Assembly: GCF_036203305.1 (NCBI RefSeq)
Contig: NZ_CP108131.1
Coordinates: 1,736,001 to 1,800,000, forward strand
Source: Streptomyces sp. NBC_00190
GTDB taxonomy: Bacteria; Actinomycetota; Actinomycetes; Streptomycetales; Streptomycetaceae
DNA length: 64,000 nt
Reading direction: 5' to 3'
Shown here: in pieces, positions 45,648 through 57,680 of the stretch
How the letters are laid out: every line of letters starts with the position of its first letter
Numbering within the stretch: the stretch's first letter is position 1
Translations under genes and position numbers: made by a program
The notes under the pieces: model-generated
The model's input: the letters and a program-made list of their open reading frames with translations, nothing else
Database searches by the model: none
Told to the model about the DNA's origin: nothing

Positions 45648-46877
45648 GTGAGCAGCGACCCGTGGGGCCGAGTCGACGAGACGGGCACCGTGTACGTGCG
45701 TACTGCCGATGGCGAGCAGGTCGTCGGATCGTGGCAGGCCGGCACCCCTGAGGAGGCCCTGGCCTATTTCGAGCGCAAGTACGAGGGCCTGGTGGTCGAG
45801 ATCGGCCTCCTCGAAAAGCGGGTGCGGACCACCGATCTGTCCGCCAAGGACGCGCAGACGGCGATCGACCACCTGCGCACGCAGGTCGACGAGCACCATG
45901 CCGTGGGCGACCTGGACGCTCTTCGCGTACGGCTGGACAAGCTGGTCGCGACGGTGGAGTCGCGGCGCGAGGAGCGCAAGGCGCAGAAGGCCAAGCAGAC
46001 GGACGAGGCCCGCGCGGCCAAGGACGCCCTGGTCGTCGAGGCCGAGGAACTGGCGCAGAGCGACCAGTGGCGCAGTGCCGGCGAGCGGCTGCGCGCCCTG
46101 GTGGACATCTGGAAGGGGCTGCCGCGGCTGGACCGCAAGTCGGACGACGAGCTGTGGCACCGCTTCTCGCACGCCCGCTCCGCCTTCTCCAAGCGCCGCA
46201 AGGCGCACTTCGCCTCGCTGGACGCGCAGCGCGAGGATGCCCGCAAGGTCAAGGAGAAGCTGGTCGCGGAGGCCGAGTCGCTGTCGAAGTCGACCGACTG
46301 GGGTCCGACGGCCGCCCGCTACCGCGAGCTGATGGCGGACTGGAAGGCGGCGGGCCGGGCGCAGCGCGAGTCCGAGGACGATCTGTGGAACCGTTTCCGC
46401 GGGGCCCAGGACGTGTTCTTCGCGGCGCGCAGCGAGGTGTTCGCGGAGCGCGACGCCGAGCAGGTGGAGAACCTGAAGCTGAAGGAGGAGCTGGCCGTCG
46501 AGGCCGAGAAGCTCGTCCCGATCACCGACCTGAAGGCGGCCCGTGCCGCGTTCCGCTCCCTCAACGAGCGCTGGGAGGCCATCGGCCACGTGCCGCGGGA
46601 CGCCCGGCCGAAGGTCGAGGGCCGGATGCACGCGGTGGAGCGGGCCATCCAGGAGGCCGAGGAGGGCGAGTGGCGTCGTACGAACCCGGAGGCGCGGGCG
46701 CGTGCGGCCGGTCTGACGGGCCAGCTCCAGGCGGCGGTCGACAAGCTGCGTGAGCAGATCGACGCGGCGCGCGCGGCGGGCAACAACGCGAAGGCCGACA
46801 AGCTGTCCCGGGAGCTGGAGGGCCGCCAGGCCCTGCTGGACCAGGCGCTGAAGGGCCTGGAGGAGTTCGGCGGCTGA
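45648..46877 (+). CDS. DUF349 repeat protein, 409 aa
   Basis: A long coiled protein with three or four DUF349 repeats (about 130-370), each with a …W…YR/LM…WK or similar helical signature. The N-terminal 40 residues are of another type (WGRVDETGTVYVRTADGEQ) and the C-terminus is coiled. Family function is not settled. GTG at 45648 with a strong GGAGGAGG. It has a 195-base upstream region with hairpins and is followed by a strong terminator shared with relA. Confidence 0.9.
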   Translation: MSSDPWGRVDETGTVYVRTADGEQVVGSWQAGTPEEALAYFERKYEGLVVEIGLLEKRVRTTDLSAKDAQTAIDHLRTQVDEHHAVGDLDALRVRLDKLVATVESRREERKAQKAKQTDEARAAKDALVVEAEELAQSDQWRSAGERLRALVDIWKGLPRLDRKSDDELWHRFSHARSAFSKRRKAHFASLDAQREDARKVKEKLVAEAESLSKSTDWGPTAARYRELMADWKAAGRAQRESEDDLWNRFRGAQDVFFAARSEVFAERDAEQVENLKLKEELAVEAEKLVPITDLKAARAAFRSLNERWEAIGHVPRDARPKVEGRMHAVERAIQEAEEGEWRRTNPEARARAAGLTGQLQAAVDKLREQIDAARAAGNNAKADKLSRELEGRQALLDQALKGLEEFGG

Positions 46878-46897
46878 CAGGGCCCCTTACGCCGTAG

Positions 46898-46946
46898 GAC
46901 ATGACGGTGGGCGCCACCCCCTCGGGGTGGCGCCCACCGTCATGTC
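46898..46946. terminator. Bidirectional terminator between DUF349 gene and relA
   Basis: A 23-base perfect stem with a 3-base loop (46898-46920 with 46924-46946). It lies 21 bases after the DUF349 stop and 14 bases beyond the relA stop, so it can end both converging transcripts. Confidence 0.9.
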
Positions 46947-46959
46947 AGGGCTCGGGCGG

Positions 46960-49383
<2,424 letters not shown>

Positions 49384-49402
49384 GAGCGCTCCTCACGGGG
49401 GT

Positions 49403-49425
49403 CCCCCCAGACGGAGTCTGGGGGA
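49403..49425. repeat. Short streptomycete palindromic element upstream of relA
   Basis: CCCCCAGAC-GGA-GTCTGGGGG (49404-49412 with 49416-49424) sits 20-41 bases before the relA TTG. The C-run/CAG/CTG/G-run architecture matches the element inside aroB, though the centre differs. It places a strong hairpin in the relA leader, close to but not covering the ribosome site. Confidence 0.7.
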
Positions 49426-49564
49426 GGGTCCGGTGCCCGTGTCCGGTCCGGATAACCCATCGTAGCGAGGGTTGCGCCCCGTCGTTCCCCCGAGCCTCGG
49501 CCTGGACCGGTCCGGCGCCGCTCCGCTGCCGGGGGCCGGCCCCCGGCGGCGGGGCCGCACGCGA

Positions 49565-49604
49565 AAGCGGCGGGTACCCGGGGTGTCCCGGATACCCGCC
49601 GCTT
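49565..49604 (-). terminator. Terminator after apt
   Basis: A 12-base stem AAGCGGCGGGTA/TACCCGCCGCTT (49565-49576 with 49593-49604) enclosing a second CCGGG/CCCGG stem lies 16 bases past the apt stop. It separates the sec-apt genes from relA. Confidence 0.8.
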
Positions 49605-49619
49605 GCGGCATGCAGGTGG

Positions 49620-50174
49620 TCAGACCACGATCAGCGCGTCCAGCGGGGCCGCCGCGAGCGCATCGGCCAGCTTGGCCCGCCCGGGCAGGAACGACAGTTC
49701 CATCAGGACCGCCACCCCGGCGACCTCGGCCCCGGCCCGCCGGATCAGCGAGAGCGAGGCTTCGGCGGTGCCGCCGGTGGCCAGCACGTCGTCGATGACC
49801 ATGACCCGGTCACCGGCCGCCAGATCCTCCGCGTGGACCTCGATCTCCGCGGTCCCGTACTCCAGCTCGTAGGACTGCGCCAGCGTCGCGCCCGGCAGCT
49901 TGCCGGCCTTGCGCACCGGCACGAAGCCGATCCCGGCCGCCACGGCCACGGGGGCCGCCAGGATGAACCCGCGCGCCTCCAGCCCGACGATCTTCGTCGC
50001 GCCGTACCGCCCGGCCAGCTCCACCAGCACGCCCGTCAGCGCGGCGAACGCCTCCGGGTCCGCCAGCAGCGGGGTGATGTCCTTGAACATCACGCCCGGC
50101 TTCGGGTAGTCCGGTACGTCCTTGATCCGGCTGAGCAGCAGCTCGCGTACGTCCTCGGAGAGCAGCCCGGTCAC
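49620..50174 (-). CDS. apt: Adenine phosphoribosyltransferase
   Basis: Salvages adenine to AMP; 184 aa from GTG 50174, which overlaps the secF stop by 4 bases (GTGA). The PRPP-binding motif VMVIDDVLATGGTAEA is near residues 124-139, and FKDITPLLADP and GLEARGFI match the family. A frame back to 50747 lies within secF and is rejected. Confidence 0.95.
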   Translation of the reverse strand: MTGLLSEDVRELLLSRIKDVPDYPKPGVMFKDITPLLADPEAFAALTGVLVELAGRYGATKIVGLEARGFILAAPVAVAAGIGFVPVRKAGKLPGATLAQSYELEYGTAEIEVHAEDLAAGDRVMVIDDVLATGGTAEASLSLIRRAGAEVAGVAVLMELSFLPGRAKLADALAAAPLDALIVV

Positions 50175-51226
50175 CGGCGCCGCCCCGCGCGGCCCTGCGC
50201 CACGACCTGCGGCCCGCCGTCGGACTCGTAGCCCTCGTCCGCGGACTCGCCCTTGGCCGCCGCGGCCGCCCGCTTGGCGAGCACCCGCTTCTTCAGGGCC
50301 TTCATCGCCGGCTCGCGCTCCTTGAGGTCCACGACCAGCGGGGTCGCGATGAAGATCGAGGAGTACGCACCGGCCGCGAGGCCGACGAACAGCGACAGCG
50401 AGATGTCGTTCAGCATGCCGGCGCCCAGGAAGCCGCCGCCGATGAACAGCAGGGCCCCGACCGGCAGCAGCGCCACGACCGTGGTGTTGATCGAACGGAC
50501 CAGCGTGCCGTTGATGCTGCGGTTGGCGATCTCGCTGTACGTGTAGCGGGTCTGCTTCGTGATGTCCTTCGAGCCCTCCTTCAGACCGTCGAAGACGACG
50601 ACGGTGTCGTAGAGGGAGTAACCGAGGATCGTCAGCAGACCGATGACCGTACCCGGGGTGACCTCGAAGCCGACCAGCGCGTACACGCCGACGGTGATCG
50701 TGAGGTCGTGGATCAGGGCGATCAGTGCCGCGACCGCCATCCGCCACTCGAAGGCGATGGCGAGGTAGATCACGACGAGGACCATGAAGATGCCGAGGCC
50801 GGTCCAGGCCTTGTTCGCGATCTGCTCACCCCAGCTGGGGCCGACCAGGTCCGCGTTGATGTCCGCCTCGGTGACCTTGAGGTCGGTGGCGAGCTGCTTC
50901 TTCACGTCGGTCGCGGAGTCGGTGTCCAGACCCGAGATCTGGATGCGCAGCCCGCCGGTGCCGAGCTCCTGGACGATCGCGTCGTGGCCCGAGGCCTTCT
51001 CCGCCTCCTCGGTCGCCTTGGCGACGGAGACGGCCGTCTTCGGGGTGGTGAAGACGGCACCGCCCTTGAACTCGATGCCCATGTTGAGGCCCTGAACGGC
51101 CAGGGCCACGATCGCCGTGATGGTGATCAGGACGGAAACGCCGTACCAGAGAAAGCGCTTGCCGACGAAGTCGTATCCGACCTCACCCTTGTACAGCTTG
51201 GCGCCGAGGTCTCCCAGCTTCGACAT
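50171..51226 (-). CDS. secF: Protein translocase subunit SecF
   Basis: Membrane subunit that helps protein release at the trans face of the Sec translocon; 351 aa. The N-terminal helix (28-48), a periplasmic-side domain (about 65-145) beginning FKGGAVF, then five helices with GYSLYDTVVVFDGLKE. The C-terminal 40 residues are charged. It starts 3 bases after the secD stop. Confidence 0.96.
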   Translation of the reverse strand: MSKLGDLGAKLYKGEVGYDFVGKRFLWYGVSVLITITAIVALAVQGLNMGIEFKGGAVFTTPKTAVSVAKATEEAEKASGHDAIVQELGTGGLRIQISGLDTDSATDVKKQLATDLKVTEADINADLVGPSWGEQIANKAWTGLGIFMVLVVIYLAIAFEWRMAVAALIALIHDLTITVGVYALVGFEVTPGTVIGLLTILGYSLYDTVVVFDGLKEGSKDITKQTRYTYSEIANRSINGTLVRSINTTVVALLPVGALLFIGGGFLGAGMLNDISLSLFVGLAAGAYSSIFIATPLVVDLKEREPAMKALKKRVLAKRAAAAAKGESADEGYESDGGPQVVAQGRAGRRR

Positions 51227-51229
51227 CTC

Positions 51230-53023
51230 TCACGCCTCCTTTGCGTCGACGGGGGCGGGGGCGGAACCGGTACGACGGGACCGGCGCAGCGGGGGCTTGA
51301 CGCCGAGCCGCTTCGGGTCCAGCCCGGACCACGGGTGACCGCTGGCGAAGAACTTCGTGCGCGCCAGCAGCGTCATGACGGGCTTGGTGAAGAGGAACAC
51401 CACGACCACGTCGAGCAGGGTGGTCAGACCCAGCGTGAAGGCGAAGCCCTTCACCTTGCCGACGGTGACGATGAACAGCACCGCGGCGGCCAGGAACGAC
51501 ACGAAGTCGGAGACCAGGATGGTGCGCCGGGCACGCGGCCAGGCGCGCTCGACGGCCGGCCGCAGGGTGCGGCCCTCGCGGATCTCGTCCCGGATGCGTT
51601 CGAAGTACACGATGAACGAGTCCGCCGTGATGCCGATCGCCACGATCGCACCGCAGACGGCGGGCAGGTTCAGCGCGAAACCGATGCCCTTGCCGAGCAG
51701 CGCCATGATCGTGTAGGTGAGGATCGCGGAGACCAGGAGGCTGATGATGGCGACGAACGCCAGGCCCCGGTAGTACACCAGCAGGTAGACCACCACGAGG
51801 AGCAGGCCGATGGCGCCGGCGATCAGACCGGCCTTCAGCTGCTCGCCGCCGAGCGCGGCGGTGACGGTGGTGACGCTGTCCTCGCTGAAGGAGAGCGGCA
51901 GGGCGCCGTACGAGAGCATGTTGCCCAGGTCCTGAGCGGACTGCTGGGTGAAGCCGCCGGAGATCTCGGCGTTGCCGCCGGTCAGCGCCTGGCTCACGGA
52001 CGGGTCGGAGATGACCTGGCCGTCGAGCACGATCGCGAACTGGTTCTGCGGCGCCTGCTTGGTGGCCAGCTCGCCGGTGATCTTGGCGAACTTGTCGGCG
52101 CCCTTGTCGGTGAACTGCATCGTGACGATCCAGGCACCGCGCTGGGGGTCGATGATCCCCTTGGCGTCCTTGACGTCCTGGCCGTTGACCTGGGCCGGGC
52201 CGAGGATCCACTTGCCCCAGGCGGTACCGCGCTGGCCACAGGCGACGATCGGGTCCTCGGGCTTGGCGCCCTTGCCGGCGGCCGCGCGCTGCTCCTCGTT
52301 GGTGCAGTCCAGCTTCGCGAAGCTGTCCTGCAGGGTCTTGGCGGCCTGCTCGTCGGCGGACGGCGGCGTGGCCGGCGCGGAGCCCGAGGGGGTCGGGGCG
52401 GCCTTGTCGTCTGCCTTCTTCGACTCGCTCGCCGAAGGCGAGGGAGAGGGGGCGTTCGGGGCCTTGAGGGCCTCGCTGAGCGCACGGCCCTGGGAAGTGG
52501 CGCTGGACGACGGGGTGGCCGACGGGGAGGACTTGCCGTCCGCGGCCTTGGGAGCGCCGGAGCCGCTCGCGGAGGGGCTCGGGCTCTGGGTGCCCTCGGG
52601 GGCGGCCGGGGAGCCGTCGGCGAAGGCGAGGACCGGGCGGAAGTACAGCTGGGCGGTGGTACCGACCTGCTCGCGCGCCTGCTTCTCGTTCGTCCCCGTG
52701 GGGATGTTCACGATGATGTGGTCGCGGCCCTGCGTCTGGACCTCGGCCTCCGAGACGCCGAGACCGTTGACGCGGCGCTCGATGATGCCGACCGCCGTGT
52801 TCATGTTGGTCTCGTTGATCGCGTCCGGCTTGCCGGGCTCGCTCTTGGCCCTGAGCGTGATGCTCGTACCGCCGGCGAGGTCGATGCCGAGCCGGGGAGT
52901 CGTCTGCTTCGAGAGGAACATCCCCGCGGTGAGCGCCACCATCGCGATCAGGATGATCGCCAGGGCGCGCCCCGGCCTCCCCTGAGCCCCCGTGGGCCGC
53001 CGGCCCTTCTTCGGTGCTGCCAC
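51230..53023 (-). CDS. secD: Protein translocase subunit SecD with long Ser/Pro/Ala insertion
   Basis: Partner of SecF, 597 aa. N-terminal helix (about 18-36). The P1 domain with GIDLAGGTSITLRAK and RVNGLGVSEAEVQ is interrupted at about 130-225 by a Ser/Pro/Ala/Lys-rich linker outside the membrane. Then follow the P1 head and the helical export domain with ITADSFIVYFERIRDEIREGRTL. The long linker is low-complexity and is probably a flexible tether. Confidence 0.95.
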   Translation of the reverse strand: MAAPKKGRRPTGAQGRPGRALAIILIAMVALTAGMFLSKQTTPRLGIDLAGGTSITLRAKSEPGKPDAINETNMNTAVGIIERRVNGLGVSEAEVQTQGRDHIIVNIPTGTNEKQAREQVGTTAQLYFRPVLAFADGSPAAPEGTQSPSPSASGSGAPKAADGKSSPSATPSSSATSQGRALSEALKAPNAPSPSPSASESKKADDKAAPTPSGSAPATPPSADEQAAKTLQDSFAKLDCTNEEQRAAAGKGAKPEDPIVACGQRGTAWGKWILGPAQVNGQDVKDAKGIIDPQRGAWIVTMQFTDKGADKFAKITGELATKQAPQNQFAIVLDGQVISDPSVSQALTGGNAEISGGFTQQSAQDLGNMLSYGALPLSFSEDSVTTVTAALGGEQLKAGLIAGAIGLLLVVVYLLVYYRGLAFVAIISLLVSAILTYTIMALLGKGIGFALNLPAVCGAIVAIGITADSFIVYFERIRDEIREGRTLRPAVERAWPRARRTILVSDFVSFLAAAVLFIVTVGKVKGFAFTLGLTTLLDVVVVFLFTKPVMTLLARTKFFASGHPWSGLDPKRLGVKPPLRRSRRTGSAPAPVDAKEA

Positions 53024-53128
53024 CTTGTCGTTTCTCCCTGTCCAACCGCCCCGCGCCGGGTCAGCGCGCGGACGGCCACGAAATGTGTGGTGGGGACCCC
53101 TGCCCCCCGCAGAAGTGGGTCACTGACC

Positions 53129-53168
53129 GGGACCGCGACGGCCGCCGATCAGGCGCCCTCGCGGTCCC
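53129..53168 (-). terminator. Hairpin between yajC and secD
   Basis: GGGACCGCGA/TCGCGGTCCC (53129-53138 with 53159-53168), a 10-base stem with a 20-base loop, lies 12 bases after the yajC stop. It may attenuate read-through into secDF. Confidence 0.5.
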
Positions 53169-53179
53169 CGGCCCGCGCG

Positions 53180-53659
53180 CTACTTCGCGCCGGCCTCGCC
53201 GTCGGTCTTGCCGTCCTTGGGCTCGTCGTCGCCCTTGGGCTCCTCGTCCTTCTTGCCCAGGTCGAGCTTGGGAGCCTCGGCCTCGTCCTCGTCCTTCGTG
53301 AGGTCCGCCTTCGGGGCCTCGGTCAGGGAGGAGGCGTCGTCCGGGACGACCGGCGCGTCGTGCTCCGCCTCGTCGCCGGTGCCGTGGACGATGCGGTTGT
53401 ACTCCGCGTCCTCCAGGACGGCGCCGATGGCGTTCTTCGCGTAGATCGCGTGGACGCCGGGAGCCACCTCAAGAGTGACGGTGTCGTCACCGATCTCCTT
53501 CACCGTGGCGTACATGCCGCCGATGGTGCGGACCCCGGTGCCGGGCGTCATGTGGTCGCGCATCTGCGCGGCCTGGGACTGCTTCTTCTTGGCGGAGCGG
53601 GTCATCAGGACCATCGCCCCGATGAGCACGATGAACGGGAGGAATGTCACGAGATTCAC
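53180..53659 (-). CDS. yajC: Preprotein translocase accessory subunit YajC
   Basis: 159 aa. N-terminal membrane helix (about 3-19, LVTFLPFIVLIGAMVLM), basic patch, then the YajC core (about 25-90) with GTGVRTIGGMYATV. The C-terminal third is acidic, Asp/Glu/Lys-rich and disordered, a common actinobacterial extension. It forms part of SecDF-YajC. Confidence 0.95.
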   Translation of the reverse strand: MNLVTFLPFIVLIGAMVLMTRSAKKKQSQAAQMRDHMTPGTGVRTIGGMYATVKEIGDDTVTLEVAPGVHAIYAKNAIGAVLEDAEYNRIVHGTGDEAEHDAPVVPDDASSLTEAPKADLTKDEDEAEAPKLDLGKKDEEPKGDDEPKDGKTDGEAGAK

Positions 53660-53824
53660 GGGACGGAGATCCTTCGCACGACCGCACGCGGACGGCGGCC
53701 TTTTCTACGGGGGTGGGCATACCGACCTGAAGGGTCGGCATCGGCGGAGTCTAGGCGAGTCCGCACCGATGGAACAACGCCCAGCATGGCACCGCAGTTC
53801 CTGAGGGGTCGAACCTCCGCGCCG

Positions 53825-54895
53825 TCAGGCCCCGAACAAGCCCTGTTGTCCGCTTGATCCACTCCCGTGCTGCTGCGGCGGTACGAGTCCCAGGTGAGCC
53901 CAGGCGGCAGGGGTCGCCACGCGTCCCCTGGGGGTGCGCGCGAGCAGCCCCTCGCGGACGAGGAAGGGCTCCGCGACCTCCTCCACGGTCTCCCGCTCCT
54001 CGCCGACGGCGACGGCGAGGGTGGACAGGCCGACGGGCCCGCCGCCGAAGAGCTTGAGCAGCGCTTCCAGGACGGCCCGGTCCAGCCGGTCGAGCCCGCG
54101 CCCGTCCACCTCGTAGACCTGGAGGGCGGTACCGGCCACCTCGCGGTCGATCACGCCGTCGGCCCGGACCTGCGCGTAGTCGCGGACGCGGCGCAGGAGG
54201 CGGTTGGCGATGCGCGGGGTGCCGCGGGAGCGGCCGGCGATCTCGGCGGCGCCGGCGGTGTCGATCTCGACGTCGAGGAGGCGGGCGGAGCGGTGGATGA
54301 CGCGCTCCAGCTCCTCGGGGGCGTAGAACTCCATGTGCCCGGTGAAGCCGAAGCGGTCGCGCAGCGGGGGCGGCAGCAGTCCGGCCCGGGTCGTCGCCCC
54401 GACGAGGGTGAAGGGCGGCAGTTCGAGCGGGATCGCGGTCGCGCCGGGCCCCTTGCCGACGATCACGTCGACGCGGAAGTCCTCCATGGCCATGTAGAGC
54501 ATCTCCTCGGCCGGCCGCGACATGCGGTGGATCTCGTCGAGGAAGAGGACCTCGCCCTCCTGGAGGGAGGAGAGGATGGCCGCGAGGTCGCCGGCGTGCT
54601 GGATGGCGGGGCCGGAGGTGATGCGGATGGGCGCGCCCATCTCGGCCGCGATGATCATCGACAGGGTGGTCTTGCCGAGGCCGGGGGCGCCGGAGAGCAG
54701 GACGTGGTCGGCGGTGGCGCCGCGCTGGCGGGCCGCCTTGAGGACGAGGTCCAGCTGCTGGCGGACCTTCTCCTGGCCGACGAACTCGCCGAGGTCCTTG
54801 GGGCGCAGGGCCGCCTCGACGGCGGTGTCCTCGCCGTCGGCGGCGGCCGCCACCAGCCGCTCGGTCTCGGCGTCGGTCTCGTCGTCCCAGTTCAC
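53825..54895 (-). CDS. ruvB: Holliday junction helicase RuvB
   Basis: AAA+ motor for branch migration; 356 aa from GTG 54895. Walker [16 protein letters not shown] (about 65-79), Walker [15 protein letters not shown], sensor-1 [19 protein letters not shown], and the C-terminal winged helix (about 270-335) are intact. A frame back to 55522 is unrelated sequence. Third in the ruvC-ruvA-ruvB set after an 89-base gap. Confidence 0.97.
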   Translation of the reverse strand: MNWDDETDAETERLVAAAADGEDTAVEAALRPKDLGEFVGQEKVRQQLDLVLKAARQRGATADHVLLSGAPGLGKTTLSMIIAAEMGAPIRITSGPAIQHAGDLAAILSSLQEGEVLFLDEIHRMSRPAEEMLYMAMEDFRVDVIVGKGPGATAIPLELPPFTLVGATTRAGLLPPPLRDRFGFTGHMEFYAPEELERVIHRSARLLDVEIDTAGAAEIAGRSRGTPRIANRLLRRVRDYAQVRADGVIDREVAGTALQVYEVDGRGLDRLDRAVLEALLKLFGGGPVGLSTLAVAVGEERETVEEVAEPFLVREGLLARTPRGRVATPAAWAHLGLVPPQQHGSGSSGQQGLFGA

Positions 54896-54984
54896 GGTGT
54901 CAGTCTGCCTTCTCGGTATGCACGGTGGGTCTGTGGTGTGCGGCCGGATCCAGCCCTCCGGCGTTTGGGGAGCGGGGCCGCAGG

Positions 54985-55608
54985 TCAGCGGGCGCGGTTC
55001 AGGGACTGCAGGGCCGCGCGCAGGAGCTGCGGCACCGGGGCCGACCCGCCCGCGGCGATGGCGGCCTCGGCCTGCGGCGTCACCGCCGAGACGGCTTCCT
55101 CCGCCTCTCGCGAGGCATAGCCGAGGCCGATCAGCGCGGCGCTGAGCTGCTCGGTCCAGGGGGCGGGTTCGGACGCGGCGGCCCGCTGGGAGCCGACCAC
55201 CGGGGCGGGGGCGCCCAGCTTGCCCTTCAGCTCCAGCAGGAGCTTCTGCGCGCCCTTCGGCCCGATCCCCGGCACCGCCGTCAGCGCCTTCGCGTCCCCC
55301 GAGGCGAAAGCCGCCCGCAGGGCGTCCGGGCTGTGCACCCCGAGCATCGCCTGTGCCACCCGCGGTCCGACCCCGCTCGCCGTCTGCAGCAGTTCGAATA
55401 CCTGCCGCTCGTCGTCGTCGGCGAAGCCGTACAGCGTGAGCGAGTCCTCCCGTACGACCAGGGAGGTGGCCAGCCGGGCGTGCTCGCCGATCCGCAGGCC
55501 GGAGACGGTGTTCGGCGTGCACTGGACGGCCATGCCCACTCCCCCGACCTCGATCACGGCCAGGTTGGGGGCGAGCGCGGCGACCGGGCCGCTGACGAAG
55601 GCGATCAT
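54985..55608 (-). CDS. ruvA: Holliday junction DNA-binding protein RuvA
   Basis: 207 aa. OB-fold (1-63), tandem helix-hairpin-helix motifs (about 70-140) including [11 protein letters not shown] and [17 protein letters not shown], and the RuvB-binding C-terminal domain. Its ATG overlaps the ruvC stop by 4 bases. Confidence 0.97.
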   Translation of the reverse strand: MIAFVSGPVAALAPNLAVIEVGGVGMAVQCTPNTVSGLRIGEHARLATSLVVREDSLTLYGFADDDERQVFELLQTASGVGPRVAQAMLGVHSPDALRAAFASGDAKALTAVPGIGPKGAQKLLLELKGKLGAPAPVVGSQRAAASEPAPWTEQLSAALIGLGYASREAEEAVSAVTPQAEAAIAAGGSAPVPQLLRAALQSLNRAR

Positions 55609-56141
55609 CGGGTACGGCCTTTCGAGCCAGAGGCGTGCAGGGCGACCGCCTGCTGGAGGCGGTTCTGGGCGGGGGCCCGCCAGATGTGGCAGATGGCCAG
55701 GGCGAGCGCGTCGGCGGCGTCGGCCGGCTTCGGCGGTGCGTCCAGCCGGAGCAGCCGCGTCACCATGGCGCCGACCTGGGCCTTGTCGGCCCGGCCGCTG
55801 CCGGTGACGGCGGCCTTGACCTCACTCGGCGTGTGCAGGGCGACCGGTATCCCGCGCCGTGCGGCGCAGAGCATGGCGACGGCGCTCGCCTGGGCGGTGC
55901 CCATCACGGTGCGGACGTTGTGCTGGCTGAACACCCGCTCCACCGCGACGACTTCGGGCCGGTGGGTGTCGAGCCATTCCTCGATGCCCTGCTCGACGGC
56001 GACGAGCCGACGGCCCAACTCGGCGTCCGCGGGCGTCCGTACGACGCCCACACCGAGCATGGTCAGGGGACGACCGGCGACACCCTCGACGACGCCGACG
56101 CCGCACCGCGTCAGCCCCGGGTCCACACCGAGAACTCGCAC
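55605..56141 (-). CDS. ruvC: Holliday junction resolvase RuvC
   Basis: RNase H-fold endonuclease of 178 aa. The acidic catalytic residues are in [12 protein letters not shown] (Asp6), VAVERVFS (Glu) and the late [14 protein letters not shown]. First of the ruvCAB operon, following yebC after 133 bases. Confidence 0.97.
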   Translation of the reverse strand: MRVLGVDPGLTRCGVGVVEGVAGRPLTMLGVGVVRTPADAELGRRLVAVEQGIEEWLDTHRPEVVAVERVFSQHNVRTVMGTAQASAVAMLCAARRGIPVALHTPSEVKAAVTGSGRADKAQVGAMVTRLLRLDAPPKPADAADALALAICHIWRAPAQNRLQQAVALHASGSKGRTR

Positions 56142-56274
56142 CCTGCCCCCTGCCGTTCGACCATCTGTCCGTGCAGGCTATCCGGCCCCACCGACATCGG
56201 CACAAAGCGACGGCGGGCCGCCGGGGTGTGTCCCCGTCGGCCCGCCGTTCGAAAGGTGAGCGGTCGCCCGCCGG

Positions 56275-57027
56275 TCAGGCGTCGACCTTCTCCATGACCT
56301 CGTCCGAGACGTCGAAGTTGGCGAAGACGTTCTGCACGTCGTCGCTGTCCTCCAGCGCGTCGATCAGCTTGAAGATCTTGCGCGCGCCCTCTTCGTCCAG
56401 CTCGACCTGCATCGAGGGGACGAAGCTGGCCTCGGCCGAGTCGTAGTCGATACCGGCGTCCTGGAGAGCGGTACGGACCGCGACCAGGTCGGTGGCCTCG
56501 CTGATGATCTCGAACGTGTCGCCGTTGTCGTTGACCTCTTCGGCACCGGCCTCGAGCACCGCACCGAGCACGTCGTCCTCGGACAGCTCGCCCTTGGGCA
56601 GGATGATGACGCCCTTGCGGTTGAACAGGTACGAGACCGAGCCCGGGTCGGCCATCGAGCCGCCGTTGCGGGTCATGGCGACCCGCACGTCGGACGCGGC
56701 GCGGTTGCGGTTGTCGGTGAGGCACTCGATGAGCACCGCGACACCGTTGGGACCGTAGCCCTCGTACATGATCGTCTCGTAGTCGGCACCGCCGGCCTCA
56801 AGGCCACCGCCGCGCTTGACCGCGGAGTCGATGTTCTTGTTCGGGACCGAGCTCTTCTTGGCCTTCTGAACGGCGTCGAAGAGCGTCGGGTTGCCGTCGA
56901 TGTCAGCGCCGCCCATACGGGCCGCGACCTCGATGTTCTTGATCAGCTTCGCGAAGAGCTTGCCGCGCTTGGCATCGATCACGGCCTTCTTGTGCTTCGT
57001 CGTAGCCCATTTAGAGTGGCCGGACAT
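56275..57027 (-). CDS. yebC: YebC/PmpR-family regulator
   Basis: 250 aa; the first residues [22 protein letters not shown] match the family. The three-domain YebC fold is complete. YebC proteins bind DNA near stressed promoters and, in one branch, act on translation of polyproline stretches. It sits before ruvC, the common yebC-ruvCAB order. Confidence 0.95.
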   Translation of the reverse strand: MSGHSKWATTKHKKAVIDAKRGKLFAKLIKNIEVAARMGGADIDGNPTLFDAVQKAKKSSVPNKNIDSAVKRGGGLEAGGADYETIMYEGYGPNGVAVLIECLTDNRNRAASDVRVAMTRNGGSMADPGSVSYLFNRKGVIILPKGELSEDDVLGAVLEAGAEEVNDNGDTFEIISEATDLVAVRTALQDAGIDYDSAEASFVPSMQVELDEEGARKIFKLIDALEDSDDVQNVFANFDVSDEVMEKVDA

Positions 57028-57084
57028 CCGCCTGTCTCCTTCGCGTAACCAACAGTGTTCGTCTCCGATCCTACCGGGACCCGG

Positions 57085-57675
57085 TTACAGCCCCGCGCGC
57101 ACCATGTCGACGAAGTACGCGTGGACTCGGTCGTCGCCGGTCAGTTCGGGGTGGAACGAGGTGGCGAGGACGTTGCCCTGGCGCACGGCGACCGTGTGGC
57201 CGTCGTACGTGGCGAGCACCTCGGCGGCGCCGCCGACGGACTCGACCCACGGCGCGCGGATGAAGACGCCCTCGACCGGGCCGTCCGCTATGCCGGCGAA
57301 ATCGATCTTCGCCTCGAAGGATTCGTTCTGGCGGCCGAAGGCGTTGCGGCGGACGATCATGTCGATGCCGCCCAGGGTCTCCTGGTCCTCACGGCCGTCG
57401 AGCAGCTTGTCGGCCAGCATGATCATGCCGGCGCAGGTGCCGTAGACGGGCATGCCGGCGCGCACGCGCTCGCGCAGCGGCTCCAGCATGCCGAACAGCA
57501 CGGCGAGCTTCGACATGGTCGTGGACTCGCCGCCGGGGATCACCAGGGCGTCGACCTCGGCGAGCTCCTCGGGACGCCGGACCGGCCTGGCCACGGCGTC
57601 CGCCGCGGCCAGGGCGATCAGGTGCTCCCGTACGTCGCCCTGGAGGGCCAGGACTCCGATGATGGGGGTGGTCAT
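57085..57675 (-). CDS. pdxT: Pyridoxal 5'-phosphate synthase glutaminase subunit PdxT
   Basis: 196 aa. GGEST (about 49-53), the nucleophile [15 protein letters not shown], and the C-terminal His-x-Glu in [13 protein letters not shown] make a class I glutaminase that feeds ammonia to PdxS. ATG at 57675 is 5 bases after the pdxS stop. Confidence 0.97.
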   Translation of the reverse strand: MTTPIIGVLALQGDVREHLIALAAADAVARPVRRPEELAEVDALVIPGGESTTMSKLAVLFGMLEPLRERVRAGMPVYGTCAGMIMLADKLLDGREDQETLGGIDMIVRRNAFGRQNESFEAKIDFAGIADGPVEGVFIRAPWVESVGGAAEVLATYDGHTVAVRQGNVLATSFHPELTGDDRVHAYFVDMVRAGL

Positions 57676-57680
57676 GGTGA

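Noticed and set aside
50708..53857. 1049-codon plus-strand open frame opposite secD, secF and yajC
   Set aside because: A shadow of the sec genes, repetitive and without recognisable motifs.
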